Shown piece after piece: positions 43,735-52,995 of a DNA stretch of 64,000 nucleotides. The notes below the pieces were generated by a model that saw nothing but the letters and a program-made list of their open reading frames with translations, made no database searches and was not told the origin of the DNA. Made by a program: the position numbers and the translations under genes. This DNA is from Tessaracoccus aquimaris (GTDB taxonomy: Bacteria; Actinomycetota; Actinomycetes; Propionibacteriales; Propionibacteriaceae). The stretch covers positions 2,914,001-2,978,000 of the forward strand of contig NZ_CP019606.1 in the NCBI RefSeq assembly GCF_001997345.1. The letters run 5' to 3'. Within the stretch, counting starts at the first letter, position 1; each line of letters begins with the position of its first letter.

Positions 43735-43745
43735 TTGTCTGACAA
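43735..43745. promoter_or_regulatory. FadR/GntR operator, copy 2
   Basis: Second perfect TTGTCTGACAA, extended to AATTGTCTGACAAT, 42 bases before the start of the regulator gene. The two sites bracket an AT-rich stretch (43683-43734) that must hold the divergent promoters, so the regulator probably represses both directions, perhaps by looping. Confidence 0.75.
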
Positions 43746-43786
43746 TCTCACGTACGGCATCATGTATGTCAACTGAAGGGAGCCGG

Positions 43787-44488
43787 ATGAGCGCCGTCGA
43801 AACCGCCAGGCTCGGCCTGGCCAGGATGATCGCCTCGGGCGAGTTGGCGCCCGGCGAGTTGCTGCCAAGCGAGGCGGAACTCTGTGAACGCTTCGGCGTG
43901 TCTCGCAGCTCTCTTCGCGAGGCGCAGAAGATGCTCACCGTCGCTGGGGCACTCACCGCACGGCCAGGCAGCCGCTCGACAGTGTCCGTCATGGATGCGG
44001 CTCACGTGATGTCCGGGCTCAAGATGATCGTCCCTCTCATCCCGCTTGACCGCTTCCTTGAGCTCTATCCGCTGCGTGAAGTGTTGGAGGGGCACGTGGC
44101 CGCTGCATCGGCGGCACGCATGTCTGATGTCGATTGCGAACTCTTGCTCGCCATGGCGAGGGAACTCGCCGCCGAACCGGCAACCGACCGGGCCCAGACA
44201 CTCGACGCCAAGTACCACCGCATGATCATCGAGGGCGCCGGCGACGAGATCATCGCCGCGCTGCTTGCCTCGATCCGCCGCCGAGGGCAGGACTACCGGG
44301 TATTCGAGGGCGCGGCCGGGCTCGAGCGAAAGCGGGTCAGCGACGCAGCGCACGTCGACATCGCCGAGGCTATTAGGAACCGGGACCCCGAGTCGGCGCG
44401 CTTTCTGGCGATGAACCACGTGCGCACCACGCGCCTCTGGCTCGAGGGCCTGAAGCCCGGACCCATCGTCTTCGAGAATGCCGAGTGA
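43787..44488 (+). CDS. FadR-subfamily GntR transcriptional regulator, 233 aa
   Basis: N-terminal GntR winged helix with 'GELAPGELLPSEAELCERFGVSRSSLREAQKML' pattern (residues 20-52) and a C-terminal helical FCD domain whose metal-binding residues include 'DAKYHRMII' (Asp and His) and 'HVDIAEAI' His and 'NHVRTTR' His. It senses a small carboxylate or sugar acid in relatives. Divergent from the aminotransferase/importer operon with twin operators in between. ATG with AAGGGAG upstream. Confidence 0.92.
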   Translation: MSAVETARLGLARMIASGELAPGELLPSEAELCERFGVSRSSLREAQKMLTVAGALTARPGSRSTVSVMDAAHVMSGLKMIVPLIPLDRFLELYPLREVLEGHVAAASAARMSDVDCELLLAMARELAAEPATDRAQTLDAKYHRMIIEGAGDEIIAALLASIRRRGQDYRVFEGAAGLERKRVSDAAHVDIAEAIRNRDPESARFLAMNHVRTTRLWLEGLKPGPIVFENAE

Positions 44489-44619
44489 GAGCTCGACGAT
44501 GACCCGGCCCTGAGAAGAGGCTCTTGCGGCGAGGCTCCCCTGCGTCTGACCCGCCGTGGGTGCGGGCTCGGTCACTCCGGAGTCGATTCGTCGGAGCCTA
44601 GCCAGCCTCTAGGCACCCC

Positions 44620-45021
44620 TCAGCGCAGCAGGAACCAGACCCCGAGCGCGACCATCGCCAGGCCCCAGATCTGGATGGGGATGAAGAGCAGGGTGTTGTA
44701 GTTGCGCCGCGTCTTGTGCAGCGCCGACGCCTCCACGAGGCCAGGATTGACCGCCTCCGAGGCCTCGAACTGCTCCTGCGTCAAGCCCATCGCCTGGGCG
44801 ACAGTCTCGCGACCAAGCCGCTCCTGGAACTTCCGCGGGGCGATCATGTTGACGTACCAGCCGCCCACCACGACGGCGATCCCCGCCAGCACGAATCCGG
44901 TGCCGGTGACAGGGGAGTCGAGCAGGTCGAACGTGCCGTTGATGAGGCGGTTCGCCACGACGACCGCCGCAACAGCCAACGCAACCATTGCCCACCCGGA
45001 ACCGCGATAGAAGATCACCAT
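44620..45021 (-). CDS. hypothetical membrane protein, 133 aa
   Basis: Three hydrophobic segments: residues 8-24, 42-60 and 112-132, with a cytoplasmic stretch 'APRKFQERLGRETVAQAMGLTQEQFEASEAV' between the second and third. No family recognised. I use ATG 45021; an in-frame GTG three codons upstream is possible. Confidence 0.65.
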   Translation of the reverse strand: MVIFYRGSGWAMVALAVAAVVVANRLINGTFDLLDSPVTGTGFVLAGIAVVVGGWYVNMIAPRKFQERLGRETVAQAMGLTQEQFEASEAVNPGLVEASALHKTRRNYNTLLFIPIQIWGLAMVALGVWFLLR

Positions 45022-45051
45022 GGCCGTCACCGTAGGGCCCTCGGGCGGTCA

Positions 45052-45081
45052 CTACAGCCACTTGACCTGCACCAATGGCAT
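45052..45081 (-). pseudogene. nine-codon remnant resembling the start of a 4-oxalocrotonate tautomerase-like gene
   Basis: ATG 45081 preceded by AAAGGGG opens MPLVQVKWL and then meets TAG. That N-terminus, with the catalytic Pro after Met, matches the beginning of small tautomerases. No continuation is visible in any frame downstream, so this is either a truncated gene or coincidence. The rest of the 335-base gap 45022-45356 shows no gene; it should contain the phosphoketolase promoter. Confidence 0.35.
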
Positions 45082-45356
45082 CGATTCACCCCTTTGGGTG
45101 TGGAACGTGGGGAACAGTCCTCGGTGCTGACTCTGGCGGCCAAGCCTGCGAAGTGGCCGAACGGACCGACCCGCCTCGATGCCTCTGACGGAAACTCCGG
45201 CACCCGCTCCGCTGCGCCCGCCTGGCCCTGTCCCGTGGGGCGCCCAACGCTCAGGCGCGGCGGCACTGACCCGCGGCGGGTGAGGTCGGCTCGGCACCTG
45301 CAAACCCACCCGGGCCACCCCTGTGGGTGTTTGGATGGGATCGGACAGGAGAACCC

Positions 45357-47835
45357 ATGACGCACACGTGGCAGACCCGCGCCGAGACGGGCACACCAGA
45401 ACTCACCGACGCCGACCTCGATCGCATCCACGCGCGCTGGCGGGCCGCGAACTACCTCTCCGTCGGCCAGATCTATCTGCTCGACAACCCCCTGCTGCGG
45501 CGCCCACTCGAGCGCGACGATGTCAAGCGTCGACTGCTCGGCCATTGGGGACCACTCCTGGGCTGAACTTCCTCTATGCGCACCTCAACCGGATCATCGC
45601 GGAGCGCAGCCAGCCGACGCTGTACGTCACCGGGCCGGGGCACGGCGGGCCGGGCATGGTCGCCAACAGCTATCTGGACGGGACATGGAGCGACGTCTAT
45701 CCGGCGGTCGGCCGCGACGAGGAGGGCATGCAGCGACTCTTCAAGCAGTTCTCCTTCCCCGGCGGCATCCCGTCGCACGTCGCGCCGGAGGTGCCTGGCT
45801 CCATCCACGAGGGCGGCGAACTCGGCTACGCCCTCTCGCACGCCTACGGCGCCGCCTTCGACAACCCCGACCTGCTCGTCTTCGCCGTCGTGGGGGACGG
45901 CGAGGCCGAGACCGGCCCGCTCGCCACGTCCTGGCACTCCAACAAGTTCCTCAACCCCGTCCGCGACGGGGTGGTGCTGCCCGTACTGCACCTCAATGGC
46001 TTCAAGATCGCCAACCCGACGGTGCTCGCGCGCATCCCGGAGGACGAACTGGTCGACCTGATGCGGGGTTACGGACACCGTCCGCACGTCTTCACCGCTG
46101 GCTTCGACGAGGAGGACCCGGCGTCGTTCCACCGTCGGTTCGCCCAGTTGCTCGACGAGGTGATGGACGAGGTCGCCGAGATCCGGCGCATCGCCGCCGA
46201 GGAGGGCGAAATGGACGCCGAGCGCCCCGCCTGGCCGATGATCGTGCTGCGCACCCCAAGGGGTGGACGGGCCCGAAGGAGATCGACGGGCAGAAGACGG
46301 AAGGATCGTGGCGCAGCCACCAGGTTCCGCTTGCGAGCGCGCGCGACACCGACGAACACCTGAAGGACCTGTCCGACTGGCTCGAGTCGTACCGCGCCGA
46401 GGAACTCTTCGACGAGGCGGGCGCCCCAGTCGCGGACCTGGACGCCACCACCCCGCCCGCCGGGCTGCGCATGGGTGAGCGCCCCGAGGCAAACGGCGGC
46501 ATCATCCGCCGGGATCTGCACCTCCCCGACTTCCGCGACTACGCCGTCGACGTGCCTGCACCCGGCGCAACCGTCTCGGAGGCGACGAAGGTCCTCGGCG
46601 AGTGGCTGCGCGACGTGGTCGCCGCGAACCGGGACAACTTCCGCATCTTCGGGCCGGACGAGACGGCGTCGAACCGGTTGCAGGCCGTCTACGAGGAGAC
46701 GGGCAAGCAGTGGGTGGCGGAGTACGAGTCGCCCGAGGTCGACCAGCACCTGCAGCGTGACGGTCAGGTCGTCGAGATGCTCAGCGAACACCAGTGCCAG
46801 GGCTGGCTGGAGGGCTATCTGCTCACCGGCAGGCACGGCATGATGTCGTCCTACGAGGCGTTCATCCACATCGTCGATTCGATGGTGAACCAGCACGCCA
46901 AGTGGTTGAAGGTAACCGACCGTCTCGAGTGGCGTCGCCCCATCGCCAGCCTCAACTACCTGCTGAGCTCGCACGTATGGCGCCAGGACCACAACGGGTT
47001 CTCGCACCAGGACCCTGGCTTCATCGACCACGTCGTCAACAAGAAGGCCGACATCGTCCGCGTGTACCTGCCGCCATGCACGAACACACTGCTGTCGACG
47101 TTCGACCACTGCCTACGCAGCACGCAGTACGTCAACGTCGTGGTGGCGGGCAAGCAACCCAACCCGAACTGGCTGACGATGGACGAGGCGGTCAAGCACT
47201 GCACCCGAGGCCTCGGCATCTGGGACTGGGCGGGCACCGAGGTCGTTGGAGAGGAGCCCGACGTGGTGCTCGGCTGCGCCGGCGACATCCCGACTGTCGA
47301 GGTGCTGGCCGCCGTCGACATCCTGCGCAAGCGGATCCCGGACCTGAAGGTGCGGGTCGTCAACGTCGTCGACCTGATGCGACTGCAGGACGAGGACGAA
47401 CACCCGCACGGCCTGTCGCACCGCGACTTCGACACCTACTTCACCGCGGACAAGCCGATCATCTTCGCCTACCACGGCTACCCGTGGCTGATTCACCGGC
47501 TGACCTACCGCCGCACCGGCCACAGCAACCTGCACGTGCGCGGCTACAAGGAGGAGGGCACCACGACGACGCCGTTCGACATGGTGATGCTCAACGACCT
47601 GGACCGCTTCCACCTGGTGATCGACGTGATCGACCGGACGCCTGGCCTCAGTTCGCGCTATGCCGGGCTGCGTCAGGAGATGGAGGACAGCCGGATCGAT
47701 GCGAGGGCTTACGCCCGGATGTACGGCGACGACCCGCCGGAGATCCGCGACTGGGTGTGGCCCGACGCGGGCGACGCCGCGGCCGAATCCCAGGTGCGGG
47801 CTGCGGTGGCCGCCACCGGAGGCGACAACGAGTAG
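45357..47835 (+). CDS. xfp: phosphoketolase (xylulose-5-P/fructose-6-P), two frameshifts, about 826 aa
   Basis: Thiamine-diphosphate enzyme that cleaves xylulose 5-phosphate (and often fructose 6-phosphate) to acetyl phosphate. Landmarks are 'YLSVGQIYL', '[10 protein letters not shown]', '[17 protein letters not shown]', '[14 protein letters not shown]' (TPP-binding), '[12 protein letters not shown]', '[14 protein letters not shown]' and '[17 protein letters not shown]'. As sequenced it is in three frames. One G added to the G4 run at 45547-45550 gives 'HWGTTPG', and one C added to the C4 run at 46254-46257 gives '[11 protein letters not shown]', both canonical. Restored length is normal. Monocistronic by spacing; start ATG has AGGAGAACC upstream. 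Confidence 0.93.
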
Positions 47836-47944
47836 CGAACTTGCGTCCGCGGGGGCCCGGGGTCCTTCCGTGGCCAGCGGTGCGGCGACGACGGCGGGAC
47901 GCTGAACGCTGCGGATTGACCGGGGACGAGGCGATACTTGGCGC

Positions 47945-48811
47945 GTGTCACGCACGGATCGCCCGGAGCCGCGCAGCGATGTCGACTCGCTGTTGGCCGC
48001 CGCGCGCCGCGGCGACGCCGATTCCCTTGACGAGTTGGCCGACAGCGCCCACCTCAGCCGCTTCCACCTGTCGCGGCTCCTGAAGGAGCATCTCGGCTTC
48101 CCGCTGCGCGACTTCCTCGCCGCGGCCCGCGTCGACCGCGGCATCGACGTCCTTGTCGAGGGGCATTCGGTGACCAGGTCGCAGGTCGAGGCGGGGCACG
48201 ACTCAGCGTCCAGCTACACCAGGGCCTTCGCGAAGCACACGGGGATGGCGCCTTCGACGTACCGCTCACGCCTCGGCTCGCTCGCCGCGCACCTGATGCG
48301 CCACCAGGACGACGCCACCCCACTCGTCGTGCTGCACCGAGGCTTCCGGGCAGATGACCATCCTCAGCCGCACCCGCTGACGGTGCGCGTCGAGGGTGCC
48401 TCCGAGAGGGGCGCGTTGTTCGTGGCGCTGCATCCCGACCCCCTCGTCAAGGGCAAGCCACTGCTCGGCGTCGCGCTGCTCGGCACCCACGAGATCGACG
48501 TCACCGCCATCCCCGACGGCGACTACTACGCGATGGTCGTGGAGGTGCCGCGCGCGAGCAGCCTGCGGTCCTACTTCAGGATGGACGCGAACCGACGCCA
48601 ACTGGAGCGCACCCCCGTCAGGTTCCCGCTGGCGGCCCCGACGGTGCTCACGCTCCCGCTTCGGGACCTCATCGAGACCGACCCGCCGATCACGATCAAC
48701 CTGCCCCAGATCTTCTTCGAGTCGCTGGTCGGCAGGGTGGAGGTCGATGTCAGCAACTCGGGACAACCGGTGCGCAACTCGGGACAAGCACCGTCGTCGG
48801 GGGCCGGGTAG
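47945..48811 (+). CDS. AraC-type regulator with N-terminal HTH, 288 aa
   Basis: The DNA-binding domain is at the N-terminus (residues 14-110): 'LADSAHLSRFHLSRLLKEHLG' and 'HDSASSYTRAFAKHTGMAPSTYR' are the two AraC helix-turn-helices. The C-terminal half resembles a GyrI-like/effector-binding domain rather than a cupin. GTG start at 47945. It sits 34 bases ahead of a VOC-family gene, a common pairing in actinobacteria, and likely controls it. Confidence 0.85.
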   Translation: MSRTDRPEPRSDVDSLLAAARRGDADSLDELADSAHLSRFHLSRLLKEHLGFPLRDFLAAARVDRGIDVLVEGHSVTRSQVEAGHDSASSYTRAFAKHTGMAPSTYRSRLGSLAAHLMRHQDDATPLVVLHRGFRADDHPQPHPLTVRVEGASERGALFVALHPDPLVKGKPLLGVALLGTHEIDVTAIPDGDYYAMVVEVPRASSLRSYFRMDANRRQLERTPVRFPLAAPTVLTLPLRDLIETDPPITINLPQIFFESLVGRVEVDVSNSGQPVRNSGQAPSSGAG

Positions 48812-48845
48812 CGTCGTTCTCACCTACCAGACAAGGGAGAACATC

Positions 48846-49262
48846 ATGGCAAACCTGTCGACCTACATCGCTTTCCTCGGCAACGCCAAGGAGGCCTTCA
48901 CGCACTACCAGGACGTCTTCGGTGGCGAGCTTCAGCTCATGTCCTACGGCGACTTCCCACCCATGGAGGGAATGCCTTTCACCCCGGACCCCGACACCAT
49001 CGCGCACGCCCAGCTCGACCTGGACGGCGGCACCATCACCGGTGGCGACGCCATGCCGGGCGAGGACTACGTCGTGCAGGGCAGCATCTACTCGCTTCTC
49101 TACACGCTCGACGACGTCGACAAGGCCAGGGAACTGATCCAGAAGCTCGTCGACGCGGGCGGCTCCATCCAGATGCCCTTCGAGCCGGCCCCGTGGGGTG
49201 CCACCTATGGGCAGGTGTTCGACAAGTTCGGCGTCATGTGGTCCTTCGACGTGCCCGCCTGA
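48846..49262 (+). CDS. VOC-family protein (PhnB/glyoxalase-like), 138 aa
   Basis: Paired beta-alpha-beta-beta-beta units with 'YIAFLGNAKEAFTHYQDVFGGEL' at the start and 'WGATYGQVFDKFGVMWSFDV' at the end match PhnB-like VOC proteins. Substrate unknown; members often protect against electrophiles or antibiotics. ATG with AAGGGAG upstream. Followed by a bidirectional hairpin. Confidence 0.88.
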   Translation: MANLSTYIAFLGNAKEAFTHYQDVFGGELQLMSYGDFPPMEGMPFTPDPDTIAHAQLDLDGGTITGGDAMPGEDYVVQGSIYSLLYTLDDVDKARELIQKLVDAGGSIQMPFEPAPWGATYGQVFDKFGVMWSFDVPA

Positions 49263-49272
49263 GAACCCAACT

Positions 49273-49306
49273 CGACGCGGCGGGGGCCTCGGCCTCCGCC
49301 GCGTCG
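49273..49306. terminator. bidirectional hairpin between convergent genes
   Basis: Perfect 11-bp stem CGACGCGGCGG / CCGCCGCGTCG with a 12-base loop, lying between the VOC gene stop and the convergent methyltransferase stop. Serves both directions. Confidence 0.75.
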
Positions 49307-49314
49307 GCGTGCGG

Positions 49315-50010
49315 TCAGCGCTGTTCGGGCTCCAGCACGAAGAAGATGAACGAGACGAAACGCGTCGAGCCGTTGGGCAGCAACTCGGCCGGGGTGTCGG
49401 GCGCGACGGGCGGCTCGGCGATGTCGGCGATCCGGAAGCCCGCCTCGTGGAAGGCGTCGACCATGGCGTGCAGCGGCCGGTGCCAGGTCTGCAGGGTGGC
49501 CTGGGTGCCGCCGAAGTCGCATTCCATGGGGAACTCGACGATCGGGAAGTACTTGCCGCCCTCGACGCTCAGGGGGAATACCAGGGGGTGGTTGACGGAC
49601 AGGATCAGCCTGCCACCCGGCCGCAGCACGCGCCGCAGTTCGGCGAGCGCCCCGTCCCAGTCGCGCAGGTAGTGCAGCACCAGCGAGGCGACGACGTCGT
49701 CGAAGGCCCCGTCCTCGTAGGGCAACGCGTCGCCCAGGTCGAGGACCCGCAGGTCGGCGTAAGGCTGCAGTCGCTTCCTGGCGATCGCGATCATCCGGGC
49801 GCTGGAGTCGAACCCTGTCACGATCGCGCCGCGTTCGCGCAGCAGCACCGACAGCGGTCCCGACCCGCAGCCGGCGTCAAGGACGCGCCTGCCCCGCACG
49901 TCCCCGACCAGGTCGAGCATCGCCGGGCGCTCGTAGTAGTTGTTCAGCAGGTTCTCGGCGTTGTCCGCATCGTAGGCGGGGGCAAAGTCGTCGTAGTTGC
50001 TGATCGTCAT
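49315..50010 (-). CDS. class I SAM-dependent methyltransferase, 231 aa
   Basis: Rossmann-type methyltransferase: motif I 'VLDAGCGSGPLSVLL', acidic residue after strand 2 'VTGFDSS', motif 'LPYEDGAFDDVVASLVLHYL' and 'LRRVLRPGGRLILSVNHP'. Closest in style to UbiE/Methyltransf_11 proteins. Substrate unknown. ATG 50010 chosen as family start; divergent from the RibD-like gene. Confidence 0.88.
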   Translation of the reverse strand: MTISNYDDFAPAYDADNAENLLNNYYERPAMLDLVGDVRGRRVLDAGCGSGPLSVLLRERGAIVTGFDSSARMIAIARKRLQPYADLRVLDLGDALPYEDGAFDDVVASLVLHYLRDWDGALAELRRVLRPGGRLILSVNHPLVFPLSVEGGKYFPIVEFPMECDFGGTQATLQTWHRPLHAMVDAFHEAGFRIADIAEPPVAPDTPAELLPNGSTRFVSFIFFVLEPEQR

Positions 50011-50058
50011 GTCTCGCACGCTACCCGCGGCACGGCGCACCGAAGCTACGCTCGGCCC

Positions 50059-50790
50059 ATGGACGCCGAACTCCCCCGGGTCGTGCTGACGACGACCGCA
50101 AGCGTCGACGGGCGGATCTCGCTCGGCCGGTCGCAGCGACTGATGGACGACCGGGTCGGGCGCCGCTGGGGCACGATGGCCGTGCCCGGCGCCTTCACCG
50201 ATCGGCACGAGCAATTAGGCGCCCGCGCGATCCTCGAGGGCAGTGGCTCACTCGTCGACGTCGACGCCCCGGCACCCGAATGGCCCGTCCCGACGCCGCC
50301 GGACTCCGCCCTCCTTCGGGACCACCCGCCGGTCGCAACCGGGTCTGAGCGGTGGTACGTCATCGCCGACGGTCGCGGCCGCGTCGACTGGAAGTTCACC
50401 GAGATGGACGGCGTGCGCCTGCTGCTGCTCGTGTGCGAGGCGACCCCGACCGGGTACCTGCAGCGCCTCGTCGACCTCGGGGTCGGCTACTTCGTCGCCG
50501 GGCGCGACAGGGTCGACCTGCGCGAGGGGCTGCGGAAACTCCGCGCCAACCTCGGCCTCGAACTGGTCGTCGCCGACTCCGGCGGCACCATCAACGCGAC
50601 GCTGCTGCGCGAGGGCCTGGTGGACGTGCTGGACGTCGTCACGCTTCCCGGGCTGATCGGCGGCCTGGGCGCGCCGACCATCATGGACGGGCCGGAACTG
50701 GGCGAGGACGAGTCCCCGATCCTGCTGGAACTGCTCGACGTGGCGACCAACCGGGGCGTCGTGCGGACGCGCTACCGGGTGCTGTCCTGA
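50059..50790 (+). CDS. RibD C-terminal-domain reductase (DHFR-like), 243 aa
   Basis: NADPH-dependent reductase fold of the RibD_C family: 'VVLTTTASVDGRISLG' near the N-terminus, 'LLLVCEATPTGYLQRL', and the 'LVVADSGGTINATLLREGLVDVLDVVTLPGLIGG' pattern (Gly-Gly cofactor loop and E-x-G-x-x-L). Without a deaminase domain it is not a complete RibD; it may reduce a pyrimidine or pterin. ATG 50059, possibly leaderless. Confidence 0.83.
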   Translation: MDAELPRVVLTTTASVDGRISLGRSQRLMDDRVGRRWGTMAVPGAFTDRHEQLGARAILEGSGSLVDVDAPAPEWPVPTPPDSALLRDHPPVATGSERWYVIADGRGRVDWKFTEMDGVRLLLLVCEATPTGYLQRLVDLGVGYFVAGRDRVDLREGLRKLRANLGLELVVADSGGTINATLLREGLVDVLDVVTLPGLIGGLGAPTIMDGPELGEDESPILLELLDVATNRGVVRTRYRVLS

Positions 50791-50827
50791 AGCGTGCTGT
50801 CGACGGGATTCAGGTGACGCGAACCTC

Positions 50828-51439
50828 TCAGTTCGCGTCCGCGAACTCAAACGTGAGGCTGACGTCGGGGTCGATGCTGCTGATGATTCCGGTGTAGAAG
50901 ACCTTCGCTTGATCCTTGAGAATGTCGATGTTCGCGTCGACATATTTGGCCTCGGCCTCGTCGTTGAGAATGCCGCTGATCATCTCGGCAGTGTCGACCT
51001 CAGGAGTCACCCAACTTAGGACCCCGTTGTCTTCGGCGACCAGGCGAAAGGACTCGTCGTCATGCCCGATGAACACGAACTCCGGGATCACGATCCGGTA
51101 GCTGTTCTCACCCGTCGAGACGACCCTCACCGACTCGCCATCCAGCCCGAGTTTGGCGCTGAAGTTGTACTGGAGGAATGTGGCTCGATCGCTCCCCGGA
51201 ATGTCGATTCCCAGGATCTTGCTCTTGTCGGTGCTCTCCGCGATCCCTTGGATCCCCAGGCTTAGGAGCACCACTTCCTGCTTCTTGGTCACGGACTGAA
51301 CGACCTGGGTGGTTCGGCTCTCAGCATTGTTGCCGGACGCAAGGAGGACCGGCGCCAACCTGACGGCTCCAAACATCACTAATGCGCCTACCAACAGCCC
51401 AATTGTCAGCAAGCCACCGACCTTCATCGCCTTGCCCAT
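50828..51439 (-). CDS. membrane-anchored DUF4230-like protein, 203 aa
   Basis: One N-terminal membrane helix (residues 8-32) followed by an extracytoplasmic domain: 'VVQSVTKKQEVVLLSLGIQGI', 'FSAKLGLDG', 'IVIPEFVFIGHDDESF' and a long helix 'ILNDEAEAKYVDANIDILKDQAKVFYTGII' follow the DUF4230 layout. Function unknown. The codon use is less GC-biased than its neighbours, with several AT-ending codons, which may mean a transferred gene. ATG 51439 follows a G7 run that could serve as ribosome site. Confidence 0.68.
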   Translation of the reverse strand: MGKAMKVGGLLTIGLLVGALVMFGAVRLAPVLLASGNNAESRTTQVVQSVTKKQEVVLLSLGIQGIAESTDKSKILGIDIPGSDRATFLQYNFSAKLGLDGESVRVVSTGENSYRIVIPEFVFIGHDDESFRLVAEDNGVLSWVTPEVDTAEMISGILNDEAEAKYVDANIDILKDQAKVFYTGIISSIDPDVSLTFEFADAN

Positions 51440-51601
51440 TGAGCCCCCCCTGTTCACAACTCCTCGCGGAGAGTTCACGCCTTGACGGCGTCAGACTACT
51501 TGGGCGCTCAGACGTTTGTGCCCCCGCGCCGGGAAATATCCTGGCCATTCCGGAGACGCGTCGAAAGGGTGGTCGGTTCGTCGCTTGTCGACCATGCCGA
51601 A

Positions 51602-51629
51602 GCCCCGCCGACGCGACGGTCGACGGGGC
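51602..51629 (-). terminator. hairpin after the ScyD/ScyE-like gene
   Basis: GCCCCGcCGAC / GTCGaCGGGGC stem with one mismatch and a 6-base loop, 15 bases past the stop at 51644. Confidence 0.6.
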
Positions 51630-51643
51630 CATTCAGGCTCGAC

Positions 51644-52717
51644 TCAGCGGAAGTGACCCCGCACGGTCACCCTCTTGTTCGAGATGCTGACGATGGTTCC
51701 AGGCTTCTGCCCGGAGAGGTCCATCGTGGAGGCCCAGACGGTGCCATTAGGCGCCGTAGCGACGCTCAGCGAGCCGGCCAATGGGGCGAAGGTCGAGACC
51801 TTGCCGTGGTCAACCAGCGCGATGCCCGGCCCGAACAACTGGGCAACGTAAATCTTCGATCCAGACACTGCAAGCCCGGTCGCGCCGGACAGCCCTGAGG
51901 CAACCATGGTCGCCTTGCCGTTGCTCGGGTTGATCCTCCAGACCGCGCCGAGCGAGGCGGACTCCCCCGGGAATCCCGGGAGCGTGCTGACGTAGATGTC
52001 CCCGCCGCGCCCCACCGCGACGCCCGTCGGGACGGCCTCCGCGTAGAACGTGTCCCCGATCGCACAGTCGCCGAGCCCGAGCGCCCCGACCGACTCCGCG
52101 GTCAGCGTTACCGGCACAGGCGGCAGCACCGCGAGAGTGCGGATGGCTCCCCTGTCGGTGACCCGGAAGATCGCGTTGGCGCCTGCGTCGGCAACCAGCC
52201 AGTCACCCCGCCAGGAGGCGACGCCGTAGACGTGCGAGTCGATCCGCCCCGGTGCCGTGAAGCCCGCGGCACACGACGTCGGGTCGGTGATGCCGTAGGT
52301 GAGTGCCCCGTCGGGGTTGTGCTTGGTCTCGTAGGCGTGGACGTCGGCATAGACAGTCGTACCCTTGGGCGACCTGATGTTCAGGCCGCTCGCACTGATG
52401 ATGGGTGGCTCGCTGTCGTCCTCGATCGACGACCCATAGGCCGTCCAGGCGCCGCGGGTCGCCAGCCCTGCGAGGCCAGGGATGCCCGTGAGCAGCGGCT
52501 TGATGCTGCCGTTCGACTGCAACTGGCCGATGATGCCTGGGCCTCCGTCCGCGACGAGGACGCGACTTCCGTCGACGGCCAGGCTGAAGGGCACCGCGAC
52601 CTGGCTCGACCACACCTTGGTGACTGGCTCTCGGGGCGACGCCGAGGCTGGCGCCGGCGCCCCTACGATCAGCGCGGCCGCGGCACCGGCCGCGAACAGC
52701 GCACGAATTCTGCGCAT
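51644..52717 (-). CDS. secreted ScyD/ScyE-family beta-propeller protein, 357 aa
   Basis: Signal peptide 'IRALFAAGAAAALIVG..APASA' (cleavage about residue 26) and repeated propeller blades such as 'VPFSLAVDGSRVLVADGG', 'LVADAGANAIFRVTDRG', 'VAVGRGGDIYVSTL' and 'TGLAVSGSKIYVAQL'. The blade with 'PTGVAVGRGGDIYVSTLPG' is the hallmark of ScyD/ScyE proteins, named after cyanobacterial scytonemin genes but widespread in actinobacteria with unknown role. Monocistronic; the 278 bases upstream (52718-52995) contain no other gene. Confidence 0.85.
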   Translation of the reverse strand: MRRIRALFAAGAAAALIVGAPAPASASPREPVTKVWSSQVAVPFSLAVDGSRVLVADGGPGIIGQLQSNGSIKPLLTGIPGLAGLATRGAWTAYGSSIEDDSEPPIISASGLNIRSPKGTTVYADVHAYETKHNPDGALTYGITDPTSCAAGFTAPGRIDSHVYGVASWRGDWLVADAGANAIFRVTDRGAIRTLAVLPPVPVTLTAESVGALGLGDCAIGDTFYAEAVPTGVAVGRGGDIYVSTLPGFPGESASLGAVWRINPSNGKATMVASGLSGATGLAVSGSKIYVAQLFGPGIALVDHGKVSTFAPLAGSLSVATAPNGTVWASTMDLSGQKPGTIVSISNKRVTVRGHFR

Positions 52718-52995
52718 TTCTGCTCCGTTCTGCCTGACTTCCTTGCCAGGCCCAACTCAGCCCGCGGAACCTCCGAACGAGGGTCCGAACGCGGGCGAGT
52801 CGCCCCCAATGACGGCTCCGGCACATAGTCTCTCCGCGCGCTCTCCCGCGCAAGAGAATCGTGACGAAACCCCGCGCGCCGCGCCGCCCGGTCACGCCCC
52901 GGTGGCCCGCTAAGGCCGGTCGCGTGACGGTGACCACATACGCGTCGTGGTCGGAGAGTCGGCGTCGTCCCTGGTCCGGGCTCGCAACGACGGGA

